Counted from the first letter of the stretch, positions 53,620 to 62,516 are shown. The stretch is 64,000 nucleotides of DNA from Mycobacterium sp. AZCC_0083 (GCF_014202335.1 NZ_JACHGP010000028.1:22064-86063), one strand, 5' to 3'. A program made the numbers and translations. Notes: generated from the sequence alone by a model not told the origin.

Positions 53620-53673
53620 GACGTGCAGTCGGATCAGTCAGGATAAGACGTGCAGTCGGATCAGTCAGGATAA
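53620..53673. repeat. Perfect 27-bp tandem repeat, two copies
   Basis: Unit GACGTGCAGTCGGATCAGTC plus AGGATAA occurs at 53620-53646 and 53647-53673 with no mismatch. The second copy contains the stop codon and last codons of the metallophosphatase gene, so the repeat duplicates the end of that gene. Confidence 0.9.
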
Positions 53674-55898
53674 GAAGGGAACCAGCCCGGTATGCCGCGC
53701 GCGGCCATGTCGAACATCCTGGCGTAGTCGCGGCGATAGCGGAACACGAAGTCGTGACCTACTAAGCTTCGCTGTAAGGATTTGAGCCTTTCCTCTGCGG
53801 CGGTCCAGGCGGTACTCCAGTCGGTCTTCGGGTGCAGCAGACCCTTCTGCCTTGCGTATGCCTTAACGGCTGGGCGTTGTCGGAGGAAGGCGCGCACGTC
53901 GTCGCGTGCTTCCTGTATCTCTAGCTGTCCTTCGATGGGTTCGTCCGTCCCGAGCCATCTTCGGAACTTTTCGCTGGAATCGCGACCAGGACTCATGTGC
54001 TTGTCGAAGGTGGCGGCGTAGTGCTGTAGTAACTCGGCCATTCTTTGTGTCTCGTTGACGGCCCGCCCTGCAGGCTTTCGGAACATCGCCTTGGGCGGTT
54101 TCCGTTGTACTGCTTCCGCTTGGTTCCTGACGGCTGCAATGATGCCGAACTTCGGTTCGGTGGCCGCCTTCAGTGCGGCATCGCGAGTCGCATTGACGGT
54201 TGGTGACTTCCTGGTTGGTGATCCCCAAAAGTCATGCAGCACCACGTCGTAGCCATCGTTGCTGTCGCTTCGGGTCAGGAGAAAGGAGCTAATCGCAAGG
54301 CGTACCGTGCCGGTGTCACCATTGCGTTCGTCCGCGATCTGAGGGAAAGCTCCGGTTCCGCTCTTGGCCGGCTGGAGGCCGTGTCGGATGAGTGCGTCGA
54401 CTACCGTTGAGTCGACGTCCAAGACCATGATCGCATCTGGGTCGTCGTACAAAAATGTCTCGCGCAGGTCGCGCACGGAAAGCTCCGCGTTGAGCTCGCT
54501 ATCGCAGCGGAACGCACCCGAATTGATGATGGCGATCTGGGCACCGGCTTGTCGCCGAACGCACTCGGCGACAAAGACTCCCACGTTTGTTGGGCGCCGC
54601 CGGATATGACCATCGCGGGCCTCGAGTTTGGCAGTTCTCTTGCTGAAATTACACACGGGCACAGCATCAGCCGGATCTTTCGTGATCCTGAGCGCCGCCT
54701 TAATGAACTCGACCTCATCCGGCGCGGCGTCCTCGTGGTCGTCGTAGCGCAGCACGAAGGTGGCAATGTCACTTTCCGATGGCTTTGTTTTTGCTGCGTT
54801 GAGTGCTTCTGCGAGATCGCTGAACCCTGAGTCCGGTTTCGCCTTCCGGATGCGCTCTCTGAAGACTTTGCTGTCCAAATCGGAGGCGGGTGTCAGGACA
54901 GCAGGCAGATCTTTCGGATACGACAGGGTTCTCCGACTCGCCTCGCGCCGCAAACGGCCGTGGGCCGAAGCGATCTCGTTGGTGATGGCATCCCCGCCCG
55001 TCAGGAGGACGATCACTCGCACGGTTTCTGCATTGGCGAGGTTCTTCATCACGAGTACTTCTTGGTCATCTTCGACCCATTCAATGTCGTGGTCATGACC
55101 GCCGAGAATGTAAGTGCGCGGCGTTCTTGGAATCTGTCGCCGCAGCTGCCGGTCCTCGGTCTGCGTGGCGTGGGTGAGCACGATGCGGAACGGCACGTTG
55201 GAGCTGTTCGTCTTTTCGAGGGTCGTGAACTCTTCGAAGACGTCGATCAGCGTTTCGTTCGGGGGGGTGAAGTTCCACTTCACCTTATCTTCCTTCCCTT
55301 TCTTGGTCTTCTTGCCCTTCTTCTTGCCGTAGGCGGCGGATGGGTCGGGGCTCTCGAAGCTGCTATGCACGTCGGCGGAGACGACAGCCGTCAGCGCGAC
55401 GCGAGGGGGAGGATTGCGCCGGGCGTCTTCCGGCCAGACGGCTCTTCGCGTCATCCTGATCATGGCGAGGCCAGTCAACTCGTTCTTGATGAGGCCGGTC
55501 GGGTCGGCTGCATTCGCAAGAAGCACCTTAAATCTCGCCTCTCTGAGGCGATCAGCAAGTACTTCTGCGCCGTGATCGAATTCATGATTGCCAAGTACGC
55601 AGTAGTCAACGCCGAGTCTGTTGAGGAGTTCCACCATTGCTTCGCCCTTGTCGAACTTGCTCAGCAGGGACGGACCGAGGAAGTCACCGCTATGAACCAC
55701 GAGCAGGAGATCGACTCCCGTTTCCTTCTCAATGTGGGCCCGCAGTCGCCCCACAGTGGCAATGAGTTTGGCGAAACCCGGTAGCTTGCGGTCGCGGCGC
55801 TCGTCGACTAGATATGTGTCGTTAAGGTGCACCACGACGGCCACCAGTTCGGTCTTGTGGTCGGTGATAAAAATTAATGCTTTCTCGAGCTGGTTCAT
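53661..55898 (-). CDS. 5'-nucleotidase-like metallophosphatase, cytoplasmic, with lysine-rich insert
   Basis: 745 residues. Metallophosphoesterase motifs are complete: HLNDTYLVDE (Asp27), HSGDFLGPS (Asp72), LGNHEFDHG (Asn104, His105), LTHATQTEDR (His243) and GGHDHD (266-271). A 5'-nucleotidase C-terminal-like domain follows (NVGVFVAECVRRQAGAQIAIINSGAFR). Unusual features are the absence of a signal peptide, a lysine-rich insert at about 191-207, and about 150 extra C-terminal residues. I chose ATG 55898 because AGGTGG lies 8 bp upstream. Nucleotide-cleaving activity in the cytoplasm is plausible. Confidence 0.85.
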   Translation of the reverse strand: MNQLEKALIFITDHKTELVAVVVHLNDTYLVDERRDRKLPGFAKLIATVGRLRAHIEKETGVDLLLVVHSGDFLGPSLLSKFDKGEAMVELLNRLGVDYCVLGNHEFDHGAEVLADRLREARFKVLLANAADPTGLIKNELTGLAMIRMTRRAVWPEDARRNPPPRVALTAVVSADVHSSFESPDPSAAYGKKKGKKTKKGKEDKVKWNFTPPNETLIDVFEEFTTLEKTNSSNVPFRIVLTHATQTEDRQLRRQIPRTPRTYILGGHDHDIEWVEDDQEVLVMKNLANAETVRVIVLLTGGDAITNEIASAHGRLRREASRRTLSYPKDLPAVLTPASDLDSKVFRERIRKAKPDSGFSDLAEALNAAKTKPSESDIATFVLRYDDHEDAAPDEVEFIKAALRITKDPADAVPVCNFSKRTAKLEARDGHIRRRPTNVGVFVAECVRRQAGAQIAIINSGAFRCDSELNAELSVRDLRETFLYDDPDAIMVLDVDSTVVDALIRHGLQPAKSGTGAFPQIADERNGDTGTVRLAISSFLLTRSDSNDGYDVVLHDFWGSPTRKSPTVNATRDAALKAATEPKFGIIAAVRNQAEAVQRKPPKAMFRKPAGRAVNETQRMAELLQHYAATFDKHMSPGRDSSEKFRRWLGTDEPIEGQLEIQEARDDVRAFLRQRPAVKAYARQKGLLHPKTDWSTAWTAAEERLKSLQRSLVGHDFVFRYRRDYARMFDMAARGIPGWFPSYPD

Positions 55899-55916
55899 TC
55901 GCTTTCCCACCTAATC

Positions 55917-56054
55917 TCAGCAGACCCGTCCGATAATCAGGTTCAGTGCCCGATGCTTCCCGTAGTCGTCACGAAGCTTCCTGAACATTTGTCTGAGTTC
56001 CCCGGTCACCGGCATGGCATCGCTGAGTTCCGCTTTGAGCCATTCATTCACCAT
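55917..56054 (-). CDS. Small protein of unknown function
   Basis: 45 residues, MVNEWLKAELSDAMPVTGELRQM through LNLIIGRVC, helical in character. It sits 18 bp before the metallophosphatase start on the same strand. The longer frame upstream to 56264 lies under the RHH gene in another frame and is not believable. I do not recognise the protein. Confidence 0.5.
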   Translation of the reverse strand: MVNEWLKAELSDAMPVTGELRQMFRKLRDDYGKHRALNLIIGRVC

Positions 56055-56095
56055 TGGTAGCTCCCGCTCCGGTGCAGTACTTGACGGTCGCGATG

Positions 56096-56578
56096 TCAGC
56101 GGTGGCCGCACACCGGTGCCGTCCACTCTTTGATCACTTGGTCGCGGCCATGACGGATCTGGACGCGACGATAACCATGGGTTGGTGCGATGCGCGAGAA
56201 GTGCTTGAACATCTCCTCGGCTTGATCTGGCGTCAGTGCCTTGTCGAAACGAACCCATTGCCAATCGTCACCATCGAACGTCTGCTCCCACAGCACGTAG
56301 AACGACACGCTGTCGACCACGGCACGACGGATCATTTCCGAGGGCGTTGCTCCCTGGATTGTGGCGCTGTGCACTAACTCGTTGCGAAGTGATTCGGGAA
56401 GCCGGATCGCCAGAACAGGTGTCTTGCCTGCCGTCCGAGTGCCCTTGTTCGGTCGCCCCGTCGGCAGGTAGGCAGGATTCCGCTCGACTGAGGTGACCTC
56501 GGCTGCAGTTGGGGGACTGGCTTCGTAGTCGGCGGCCATCTCGGCGAATTCGTCGTCAGTGATTCGGGACTTGCCCAT
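56096..56578 (-). CDS. Ribbon-helix-helix (CopG/Arc-type) antitoxin-like protein
   Basis: 160 residues. The N-terminus MGKSRITDDEFAEMAADYEASPP is followed by a GRPNKG linker and an RHH core (TPVLAIRLPESLRNELVHSATIQGATPSEMIRRAVVDSV, about 53-91). The remaining C-terminal 70 residues (FYVLWEQTFDGDDWQWVRFDK) are unassigned. RHH proteins act as DNA-binding antitoxins or regulators. It lies between a small partner gene (21 bp upstream) and the metallophosphatase. The upstream palindrome at 56921-56939 is a candidate operator. Confidence 0.75.
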   Translation of the reverse strand: MGKSRITDDEFAEMAADYEASPPTAAEVTSVERNPAYLPTGRPNKGTRTAGKTPVLAIRLPESLRNELVHSATIQGATPSEMIRRAVVDSVSFYVLWEQTFDGDDWQWVRFDKALTPDQAEEMFKHFSRIAPTHGYRRVQIRHGRDQVIKEWTAPVCGHR

Positions 56579-56599
56579 GTCGATAACTCCTTTCAATGA

Positions 56600-56896
56600 T
56601 CAGGCCCGCTGAGGGCCGTAGTCGCGATCCACCGACGAGTCAAGGCCGAGGCGCGTGATGAGGCCGGAACGCAGCATCGTCGCGTGGAATACCTCGACGA
56701 CGTGCGGGCGGTGAGGTCGGCGATGACCTCGATCCACGGTTGGTTGTCGGCGGCCGGGCCCGATGAACAGCACCGGCGCCGTGTTCGCTCGTCGGGGAGC
56801 AAGCCCAACGCGCAGTGCGGGATATGCAATCACGGCCCTAGCCTCCTCATCGACGATGAGGTGCGCGCGGGCGCTCGACCGGTTCACGATCTCCAC
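56600..56896 (-). CDS. Small conserved protein upstream of RHH gene, with internal frame disturbance
   Basis: GTG start at 56896 gives 98 residues: VEIVNRSSARAHLIVDEEARAVIAYPALRVGL, then a middle that looks out of frame, then VVEVFHATMLRSGLI and DRDYGPQRA. In a neighbouring frame the middle reads PAADNQPWIEVIADLT, which fits the flanking family-like sequence better. Two compensating one-base shifts would restore it. It may be a damaged toxin or partner of the RHH protein, but its family is unknown to me. Confidence 0.45.
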   Translation of the reverse strand: MEIVNRSSARAHLIVDEEARAVIAYPALRVGLAPRRANTAPVLFIGPGRRQPTVDRGHRRPHRPHVVEVFHATMLRSGLITRLGLDSSVDRDYGPQRA

Positions 56897-56920
56897 CGGT
56901 AAAGTGTATGACAGTTTTTG

Positions 56921-56939
56921 GAAAGTGCAATACACTTTC
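56921..56939. promoter_or_regulatory. Perfect palindrome between divergent genes
   Basis: GAAAGTG (56921-56927) and CACTTTC (56933-56939) are separated by 5 bp, with a third half-site AAAGTGTA at 56901-56908. It is AT-rich in a GC-rich genome and lies between the minus-strand RHH unit and the plus-strand DUF4062 gene. This is a likely operator, perhaps bound by the RHH protein. Confidence 0.6.
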
Positions 56940-57040
56940 ACGGGAGCGCACGTTGGCGTCGGCGGCCACCTCTATCGTCCAAACCGCGCTCGTGCGCCTT
57001 AACGGATCCGTTGATCGATCGCCTACTGGAGAGGAGCGGC

Positions 57041-58216
57041 ATGAAGGTCTTCATCTCCTCGGTCACGCACCTGCTCAAGGAGGCGCGCAGGGCACTCCCA
57101 CCGTTCCTGAAATTGTTCAATCACGAGCCGCTGAGGTTCGAGGACTTCGAAGCTCAGGACCGGTCGAGCCGGGAGGCATGCCTGGCCGGGGTCGAGGCGG
57201 CCGATGTCTACGTCCTGTTGCTTGGCCCGCGTTATGGGACACCGTTTCCCGATACCGGTCTTTCTCCGACGGCGGAGGAGTTCCTGCGCGCTCGTCAACG
57301 TGGAATCCCCATCCTGGTCTTCAACAAGACCGTGGATGAGAAGGACGAACCGGCGCAGGTCGACTTCAAAAACGAGGTCGGCCATTACGTGAACGGGCGC
57401 TTGTGGCGTTCGTTTACCGATCCGGCCAGCTGCAATCAGGCGGTCGGTGAAGCGTTGAAAGCACTTGACGCAGAACGGGGTCCGATTCCGCGTGCGATAC
57501 CGCAGGAGCCTGTGACGGTGCCGTGGTTGTGCGAGATCCAGCCTTCGACGGCCATAACTCCGGCAAGCGGGTTCGTCGGAGGGCGCAACAGCGCCGTGCC
57601 GGCCTCGGTGTCGGCGCCGGTGCTCGAATTTCACGTGCTGGGTATCGGCGTGACGAAGGCGCCCAGTCTGCGTCAGCTCGAAGAACAAGCTCGGAGTTTG
57701 GCGCGCGACATGCGCTTCGTCGGGTTCGTCTCGGAGGGTGATCAGTTGGTCGTCAAGGCAGCTGACGGTTTTGGGTGGGCGGTGCGTCCACCGGCGACGA
57801 CATCGTCGGGTTCGTTCCCCGAGCAACTAACCGTCGAGCTGTTCCGCGGTGCACTCGTGCATCCGGCAGGGCTGTGTGCATTTCGATCGCTCGATACCGA
57901 CATCATCGGTGCGCTGGTCGACCAGCAGAGCTTGCAGACCGACCTCGCATCGTTGTTCGGAGTCATCGCGGCGCAGCTTCCCACGGTGGAGTCGGTGACG
58001 CTGGCCGCGAGTCTGTCTCGGGCTGACCGGGTCGGCGAGGGTGACCCGCGCCTGGTTGGGGCCCGTAATGGAGGGCGGCTGGGCATGACGGGACCGGCCG
58101 AACTGAGAGCTGGTGGCGACTTCGTCGTCCCGACCGGTCGACTCGCAAGTTCGTTCGGCGATCTCGGCGCCGACCTGGCGCACGCCATCATTGCCGAGCT
58201 CCGTAAACGGCATTAG
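57041..58216 (+). CDS. DUF4062 domain protein
   Basis: 391 residues. The N-terminal about 135 residues match DUF4062, a TIR-like fold: MKVFISSVTHLLKEARRAL, FEAQDRSSREACLAGVEAADVYVLLLGPRYGTP and a conserved Glu in LSPTAEEFLRARQRGIPILVFNK (Glu79 or Glu80). The C-terminal 250 residues, rich in VLGIGVTKAPSLRQLEEQARSLARDMRFVGFVSEGD, are not recognised. DUF4062 often leads STAND or effector proteins in defence contexts. ATG 57041 follows a strong GAGAGGAG site. Confidence 0.78.
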   Translation: MKVFISSVTHLLKEARRALPPFLKLFNHEPLRFEDFEAQDRSSREACLAGVEAADVYVLLLGPRYGTPFPDTGLSPTAEEFLRARQRGIPILVFNKTVDEKDEPAQVDFKNEVGHYVNGRLWRSFTDPASCNQAVGEALKALDAERGPIPRAIPQEPVTVPWLCEIQPSTAITPASGFVGGRNSAVPASVSAPVLEFHVLGIGVTKAPSLRQLEEQARSLARDMRFVGFVSEGDQLVVKAADGFGWAVRPPATTSSGSFPEQLTVELFRGALVHPAGLCAFRSLDTDIIGALVDQQSLQTDLASLFGVIAAQLPTVESVTLAASLSRADRVGEGDPRLVGARNGGRLGMTGPAELRAGGDFVVPTGRLASSFGDLGADLAHAIIAELRKRH

Positions 58217-58262
58217 ACCGCAACGCCGCCGGATCCCGTCTCGACGACGCGTCGACATTCGG

Positions 58263-58777
58263 TTAGGACGAGCAGACCTGGCGGAGGGCGGCGTGGAAGT
58301 CGTTCGCACGTTGGCGATCAGGACCGTGCAGCTCACTCTCGCCGGGTAACTCAATGACTTGACCGTTGGCGAAGCTGAGTTCCACGCCATGTAACGACGC
58401 GGTGTCTGGGCGACGGGGCCGAAGCCGGTGATCCGATAACCCACGACGTCGCTGAGGTGGCGCTGCCAACACTGCGTCACCAAACCGGGAACGGGGTGCT
58501 CACCGCGATCGCGGTCTTCGTACTCGTCGTAGTACGCCGTATCGAATACGACCTCGAAATGGGCGATAGACCCGTCCAGAACCAGCCATGACCGCCACGT
58601 CGTCCGCTGATCGTTGCCTTGCGATGAGTTACTGCCGACTTGATACGTCGTCCAGGCCGCGTTGATTTTGCAGTCGGCGACCAAGGCAGCTGCGACGTCG
58701 TATACGAAGACCGGCGGTGGATGCTCGCCGGCGATGAAGTGTGCCTGGAAGTCTTCGTCCCACGACTCGATGTACAT
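58263..58777 (-). pseudogene. Frameshifted small protein of unknown function
   Basis: The 5' part reads MYIESWDEDFQAHFIAGEHPPPVF through ITGFGPVAQTPRRYM, after which the frame runs into the convergent gene. The neighbouring frame continues sensibly with LHGVELSFANGQVIELPGESELHG to QVCSS and a stop at 58263. A one-base change near 58390-58395 joins them. The product would be about 170 residues; function unknown. Confidence 0.6.
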
Positions 58778-58983
58778 GCATGCGACCGTAGCGAGACGGT
58801 GCGATAAGCCGGTTGAGAACTATGCGCCTGGAGCCTGCCGGATGAGGACGGATTGGGGGACAAACGCGGCAGCATTCCCCTGAGTCAGCGGACACAGTCG
58901 GTCGTCTCTTGTGCCGCCCCAAATCGTGTCAGCGGCGGGTGAAAACTGACCTCGGCGCAGCGGAGGTCATCGGGGGTCGAGGG

Positions 58984-59421
58984 TCAAATCCAGCCTGGCC
59001 GTCGCCGCAACAGACAGCCTTGGCGCCGACGGGCCGCGGCGACCGTTGTGTGCGAGACACCGTAGCGAACACCCAGCCACGCCAGCGATCTCCCCGCGGC
59101 GTAGAGGGTTGCCGCCTCATTGACCTGTTCTTCATTCAGACCTTGACGGCGGATTGCGACACTTTGTTCGCAGAGCACGTCTGCAACGCGAGTCTTGGAG
59201 ATGCCGTACCGATTGCCGATCCCCTGAGTGGTGTCGCCGAGTTGGTAGCGGTGCACAATGTCGATGACATCTTCGGCGGTGAGGAAGCGTTTGGAGCGGG
59301 GTATTGGACCGTTCTGGGCCGATAGAAGTGGTCGACCCGGTGATTCGGCGATGTGTTCGCGCAGGTCAGACCACTTTTTACAGAGGTGACCGAGGTTCGA
59401 GTTTCTTCCTATTGCCTCCAC
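58984..59421 (-). CDS. Two-unit helix-turn-helix protein (resolvase-like HTH), copy 1
   Basis: 145 residues with two HTH units: LTAEDVIDIVHRYQLGDTTQGIGNRYGISKTRVADVL (about 46-83) and LNEEQVNEAATLYAAGRSLAWLGVRYGVSHTTVAAARR (about 94-132). These resemble the Hin/resolvase-type DNA-recognition helices, but the catalytic domain is absent. A very similar gene lies at 63533-63931, and the two bracket the right part of the island. Confidence 0.75.
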   Translation of the reverse strand: MEAIGRNSNLGHLCKKWSDLREHIAESPGRPLLSAQNGPIPRSKRFLTAEDVIDIVHRYQLGDTTQGIGNRYGISKTRVADVLCEQSVAIRRQGLNEEQVNEAATLYAAGRSLAWLGVRYGVSHTTVAAARRRQGCLLRRRPGWI

Positions 59422-59436
59422 TGACCCGGCACTTAA

Positions 59437-59455
59437 GTGTCCTTACTCGAACCCC
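59437..59455. repeat. 19-bp direct repeat, right copy
   Basis: It differs at one base from 53075-53093. The two repeats enclose the metallophosphatase, RHH, DUF4062 and first HTH genes. No integrase is visible. Confidence 0.65.
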
Positions 59456-59638
59456 GCCTCAAAGGTTCGCGCGGCATTTTCACCGGTGAGTCTTCTCCGA
59501 AGCGATCAGAGCGGTGCCAGGACCAAGTAAGAATCGCGCCAATTCCCGAACGGCTGCGGTGGAAGCGAGCCGCGGAGGGTCCACCGGTATGTCGTTTCGC
59601 CTGTCTGACCTTCGATCGATGATCGCCAGTGCGGCCGG

Positions 59639-60025
59639 CTACCGCTTACGCATTACGCGGAAAACGGGTGTCCCCGGCGAACCACAGATCACCCACGGAT
59701 CGCCACCGTCGACGGGCTCGGACTCGAGGGTGAACACGGTTCCAGCGTCGGGCGAGTAGGAAAACGTCTTCTTCTCGATCTGGAACAGGTAGGCGTGGGC
59801 ACTGCGCTTGACCATCAGCGACATACCTGTGTCGGCCTGTTCGATTGGGATCCGGGCGACTGAGACATCGTCCTCGACGCCGGGCGCTTCTCCGCGCAAT
59901 CGCCGCGCCTTGCATTCGCCGCAGTCGGCGCACTGCTTCGGCCGTTCGTCTGTCCTGGTTTGGCCATGATTCTCAATACCGATCATGCTGTGGTCGCACC
60001 ACGAGCAGGTGATAAGACCCGCCAT
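59639..60025 (-). CDS. Zinc-ribbon-like small protein
   Basis: 128 residues. Four cysteines in two pairs (CSWCDHSM and CADCGEC) near residues 7-40 suggest a zinc ribbon. The rest includes SVARIPIEQADTGMSLMVKRSAHAYLFQIEKKTF and a beta-rich C-terminus. I do not recognise a specific family. It sits alone on the minus strand in the island. Confidence 0.6.
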   Translation of the reverse strand: MAGLITCSWCDHSMIGIENHGQTRTDERPKQCADCGECKARRLRGEAPGVEDDVSVARIPIEQADTGMSLMVKRSAHAYLFQIEKKTFSYSPDAGTVFTLESEPVDGGDPWVICGSPGTPVFRVMRKR

Positions 60026-60348
60026 TGCGGGGCTCCTTCTGTGACTCCGCTACCAGGCGAAGGTTGCCAGAGTACACCGGGTCTCGGACAGTCCGCCGAA
60101 GTCGTAAGCGGCTGAAACACCGTTGTTGACGCCCACGTTCTGTCGGCGGACGGCCTTACCCTCACTCACATGTATTTGCACAGCCGAACCCGGCGGTGGC
60201 TTCAGGCGTTGCGTTACGCCAGCACCATTCTCAGCCAGGGCGGTCAGATGATGGAGTACTTCGCAGCTCACGCCCACGTACCTGACGCCAGGCAAATCGT
60301 GCGCGCGACAAGCGCGTCACGGCGCTGCTTCCGACGGACCAGATTCGG
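60026..60348. other. Gene-free stretch before the HEPN-like gene
   Basis: No well-supported gene is present. A plus-strand 60-codon frame at 60170-60352 ends in an ATGA overlap with the next start. It could be a short coupled leader peptide, but the sequence resembles no family. Confidence 0.3.
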
Positions 60349-61311
60349 ATGACACTCGGAAGTCAGCCACTCGTACCGGGCAGTTGGCTCGCGGAAGCCC
60401 TGAGCGAAGTGACGACAGAGCTGGACAACATCGACTACGGCGACGGCTTCGTTCCGAGCGTCGCAGCGCTGTCCGCCGCCATCGAGAATGCAATACCCGT
60501 ACTCGAAGAGCGGATTATCGAACCGGACGAGTCAATCGATGAGATCGTCGCCGATCTCGAACGTTCGCTATTCATTTCGATCGTGGCCCCACTCACGGCG
60601 CACAATCCGATACTGCCGCTGGTGGACAAATGGACCAACGAGCGTCAGCGATTCCTGCAGGGAAACGTCCCCTCAGACATGGGTCACTATTTCGCCGTCA
60701 GGACGCTCAGCTGCGTCGACGAACCTGGGCCGGGGCGTATCCACATGCAGCACCTGGTGTCAGCTTGCGATGCCGGCATGACGTCCTTTGTGGGTGGCGC
60801 CGGTCAGCAAAGCGTTGAGCATCAGCCCGAGATACAGGCCGTCGTTTACGCCCAGTGGTTCACTTACGCCTTCGCGATCTGGGAAGAACAGTTCCGCGGC
60901 AGGTTGGCGAAGTACTGGGACTCGCAGACCGACGAGAAGATCAGGCGCAGCGACATACTCGTCGACTATTTCGGTGATATCCGGCTCATCCGAAACGACG
61001 TCGTCCACAACAAAGGCATCTGTGACGAATCGGCCAACACCGTTGTCCTGCAGTGGGGCTTCGTCGAGGGTAAGCCGATCGAAATCAGTGCTGAGCAGAT
61101 GATTTCGCTCATCGACCTATTTCCGTATGACGAGTTGCGAACGGCGCCAGTTCCGCAGCCATCGGCGGGGCTGAAGAGCGTCCCGGGCAGGCTCGACGCG
61201 CACCTGCTGGAGGACATCAAAGACCGCGCCCGCGAGCTCGGCCTCTCGGCCAACGAGCTGAATGCCGCGGCATACTCGTCATGGATGGAAACGACTGCGG
61301 CGCCGTCCTAA
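60349..61311 (+). CDS. HEPN-like domain protein with C-terminal RHH-like segment
   Basis: 320 residues, mostly helical. The motif IRNDVVHN contains Arg215-x4-His220, the pattern typical of HEPN ribonuclease sites, preceded by a long helix FAIWEEQFRGRLAKYW. The C-terminal segment GRLDAHLLEDIKDRARELGLSANELNAAAYSSW (about 283-315) looks like an RHH-type DNA- or partner-binding unit. It overlaps the convergent protease gene by 4 bp. Nuclease function is inferred from one motif only. Confidence 0.65.
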   Translation: MTLGSQPLVPGSWLAEALSEVTTELDNIDYGDGFVPSVAALSAAIENAIPVLEERIIEPDESIDEIVADLERSLFISIVAPLTAHNPILPLVDKWTNERQRFLQGNVPSDMGHYFAVRTLSCVDEPGPGRIHMQHLVSACDAGMTSFVGGAGQQSVEHQPEIQAVVYAQWFTYAFAIWEEQFRGRLAKYWDSQTDEKIRRSDILVDYFGDIRLIRNDVVHNKGICDESANTVVLQWGFVEGKPIEISAEQMISLIDLFPYDELRTAPVPQPSAGLKSVPGRLDAHLLEDIKDRARELGLSANELNAAAYSSWMETTAAPS

Positions 61312-62138
61312 GTTATTCGGGACCAGTCGATCTGGACGCCGTCGGCATCCCGACGCAGAATCGCCTGCCCCCTCGTCGCGATCACGTCCATCGTCATCAG
61401 GTCTTTGATGCTGAGTTCGCCGAGGCGCCCGTCGACGCCGTGTAAGTCGACCTTCAGTTCCATTAGTCCGCCGATGAGGGCGGCGTAACTGAAGCCATGG
61501 GAGCTCGTGGACACGACCCCGATGACATGTCCGTCGCCATCGAGTACCGGGCCGCCGCTGGTACCGAAGTTGAAGTCGGCGTCCATGCGAAAACTCGGCC
61601 AGGTCACAAACGACGAGTCCCGCTTGTGCGGGTGGACTTCTTCAATTGTGCCGCGCGCGGCCAGCATCGTGAAGGACAGCACCCCCTTCTCCTGTGGGTA
61701 GCCGAAGCCGATTAATTCCGCGCCCACGACGGGCTCGGAGACGGCGACCGGCAGCGTCTTGATTTCCAGTCCGTGAGTCTGAGGATCGTCGTTAACATTC
61801 ACCACAAACGCCGCGACGTCGCTGTGTGTGTCCGCCGTGGACAACACCTTCAGCGGCACCGCGTGGACGTTCAGGGCACTCCACGGCTCCCCAGACCGGG
61901 GAAGCGGGATGTACGCCGCGTCGATGGCGTCGGTTTCGGCCAGCTTCTTGACGACATGTCGCGCCGTCACGAAGATCGCCTCACCGTTCGCCAATGTCCC
62001 AATGCAGAACGCGGTGCCCTCCAGTGATAGATCGAACCGTTTGCGGCGGAGGACAATTGGCACGATGGTCGACAGCAATCCTGCTTCGGTAACGTCGACC
62101 TCGATGGTGTTGGACTTAGCGAAGTCGAGTCTGTACAT
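61308..62138 (-). CDS. Trypsin-like serine protease
   Basis: 276 residues from ATG 62138. The triad is visible: His61 in FVTARHVVKK, Asp107 in THSDVAAFVV, and Ser194 in NFGTSGGPVLDGDG. No signal peptide is present, so it should act in the cytoplasm, unlike most trypsin-like proteases. The open frame continues upstream to 62396, but that extra segment has no recognisable domain, so the longer start is possible but less likely. Confidence 0.82.
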   Translation of the reverse strand: MYRLDFAKSNTIEVDVTEAGLLSTIVPIVLRRKRFDLSLEGTAFCIGTLANGEAIFVTARHVVKKLAETDAIDAAYIPLPRSGEPWSALNVHAVPLKVLSTADTHSDVAAFVVNVNDDPQTHGLEIKTLPVAVSEPVVGAELIGFGYPQEKGVLSFTMLAARGTIEEVHPHKRDSSFVTWPSFRMDADFNFGTSGGPVLDGDGHVIGVVSTSSHGFSYAALIGGLMELKVDLHGVDGRLGELSIKDLMTMDVIATRGQAILRRDADGVQIDWSRIT

Positions 62139-62516
62139 TATCGGCTGCAGGCGTTGGGCTGCGTCCGGCCGCAAGGGCGCACCAAGGGGTCGGGCACCGC
62201 GCTCACACCTCCCGGGACGTCTGCATGTCCAGCGTACTTGCCCAACGTCCCCTTCACCTTGGTGCACCACGAGGTGACCGCCGACGGCGTAGGCGTAGGC
62301 GCGTTCGCCCGTCCGCATGGCTGATTCGGTCACTTGTCTGACGCCAAATATGTATTCGATCCGCGATTCGATGACCTCCTGGAAAGATTGGGCCACGCTA
62401 ACGAGCTACATGAAGCGTTTTTGAGCCGGGCGCTTCGGTAGTGGAGACGGCGATACAGCCGAATCAAGTTGGGGTGGGTGATACGCTTGCGAAAGCACGC
62501 TAGGGGGAGCGCTTCC
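62139..62516. other. Region upstream of protease, probable promoter space
   Basis: An open minus-strand frame here could extend the protease by 86 residues, but no domain is seen. Between 62400 and 62516 there is no gene. AGGGGGAGCG (62502-62510) is a strong ribosome-binding site for a GTG at 62517. Confidence 0.35.

Noticed and set aside
60170..60352. 60-codon frame overlapping the HEPN-like start
   Set aside because: No similarity to any family and no clear ribosome-binding site; kept only as a note in the gene-free stretch.
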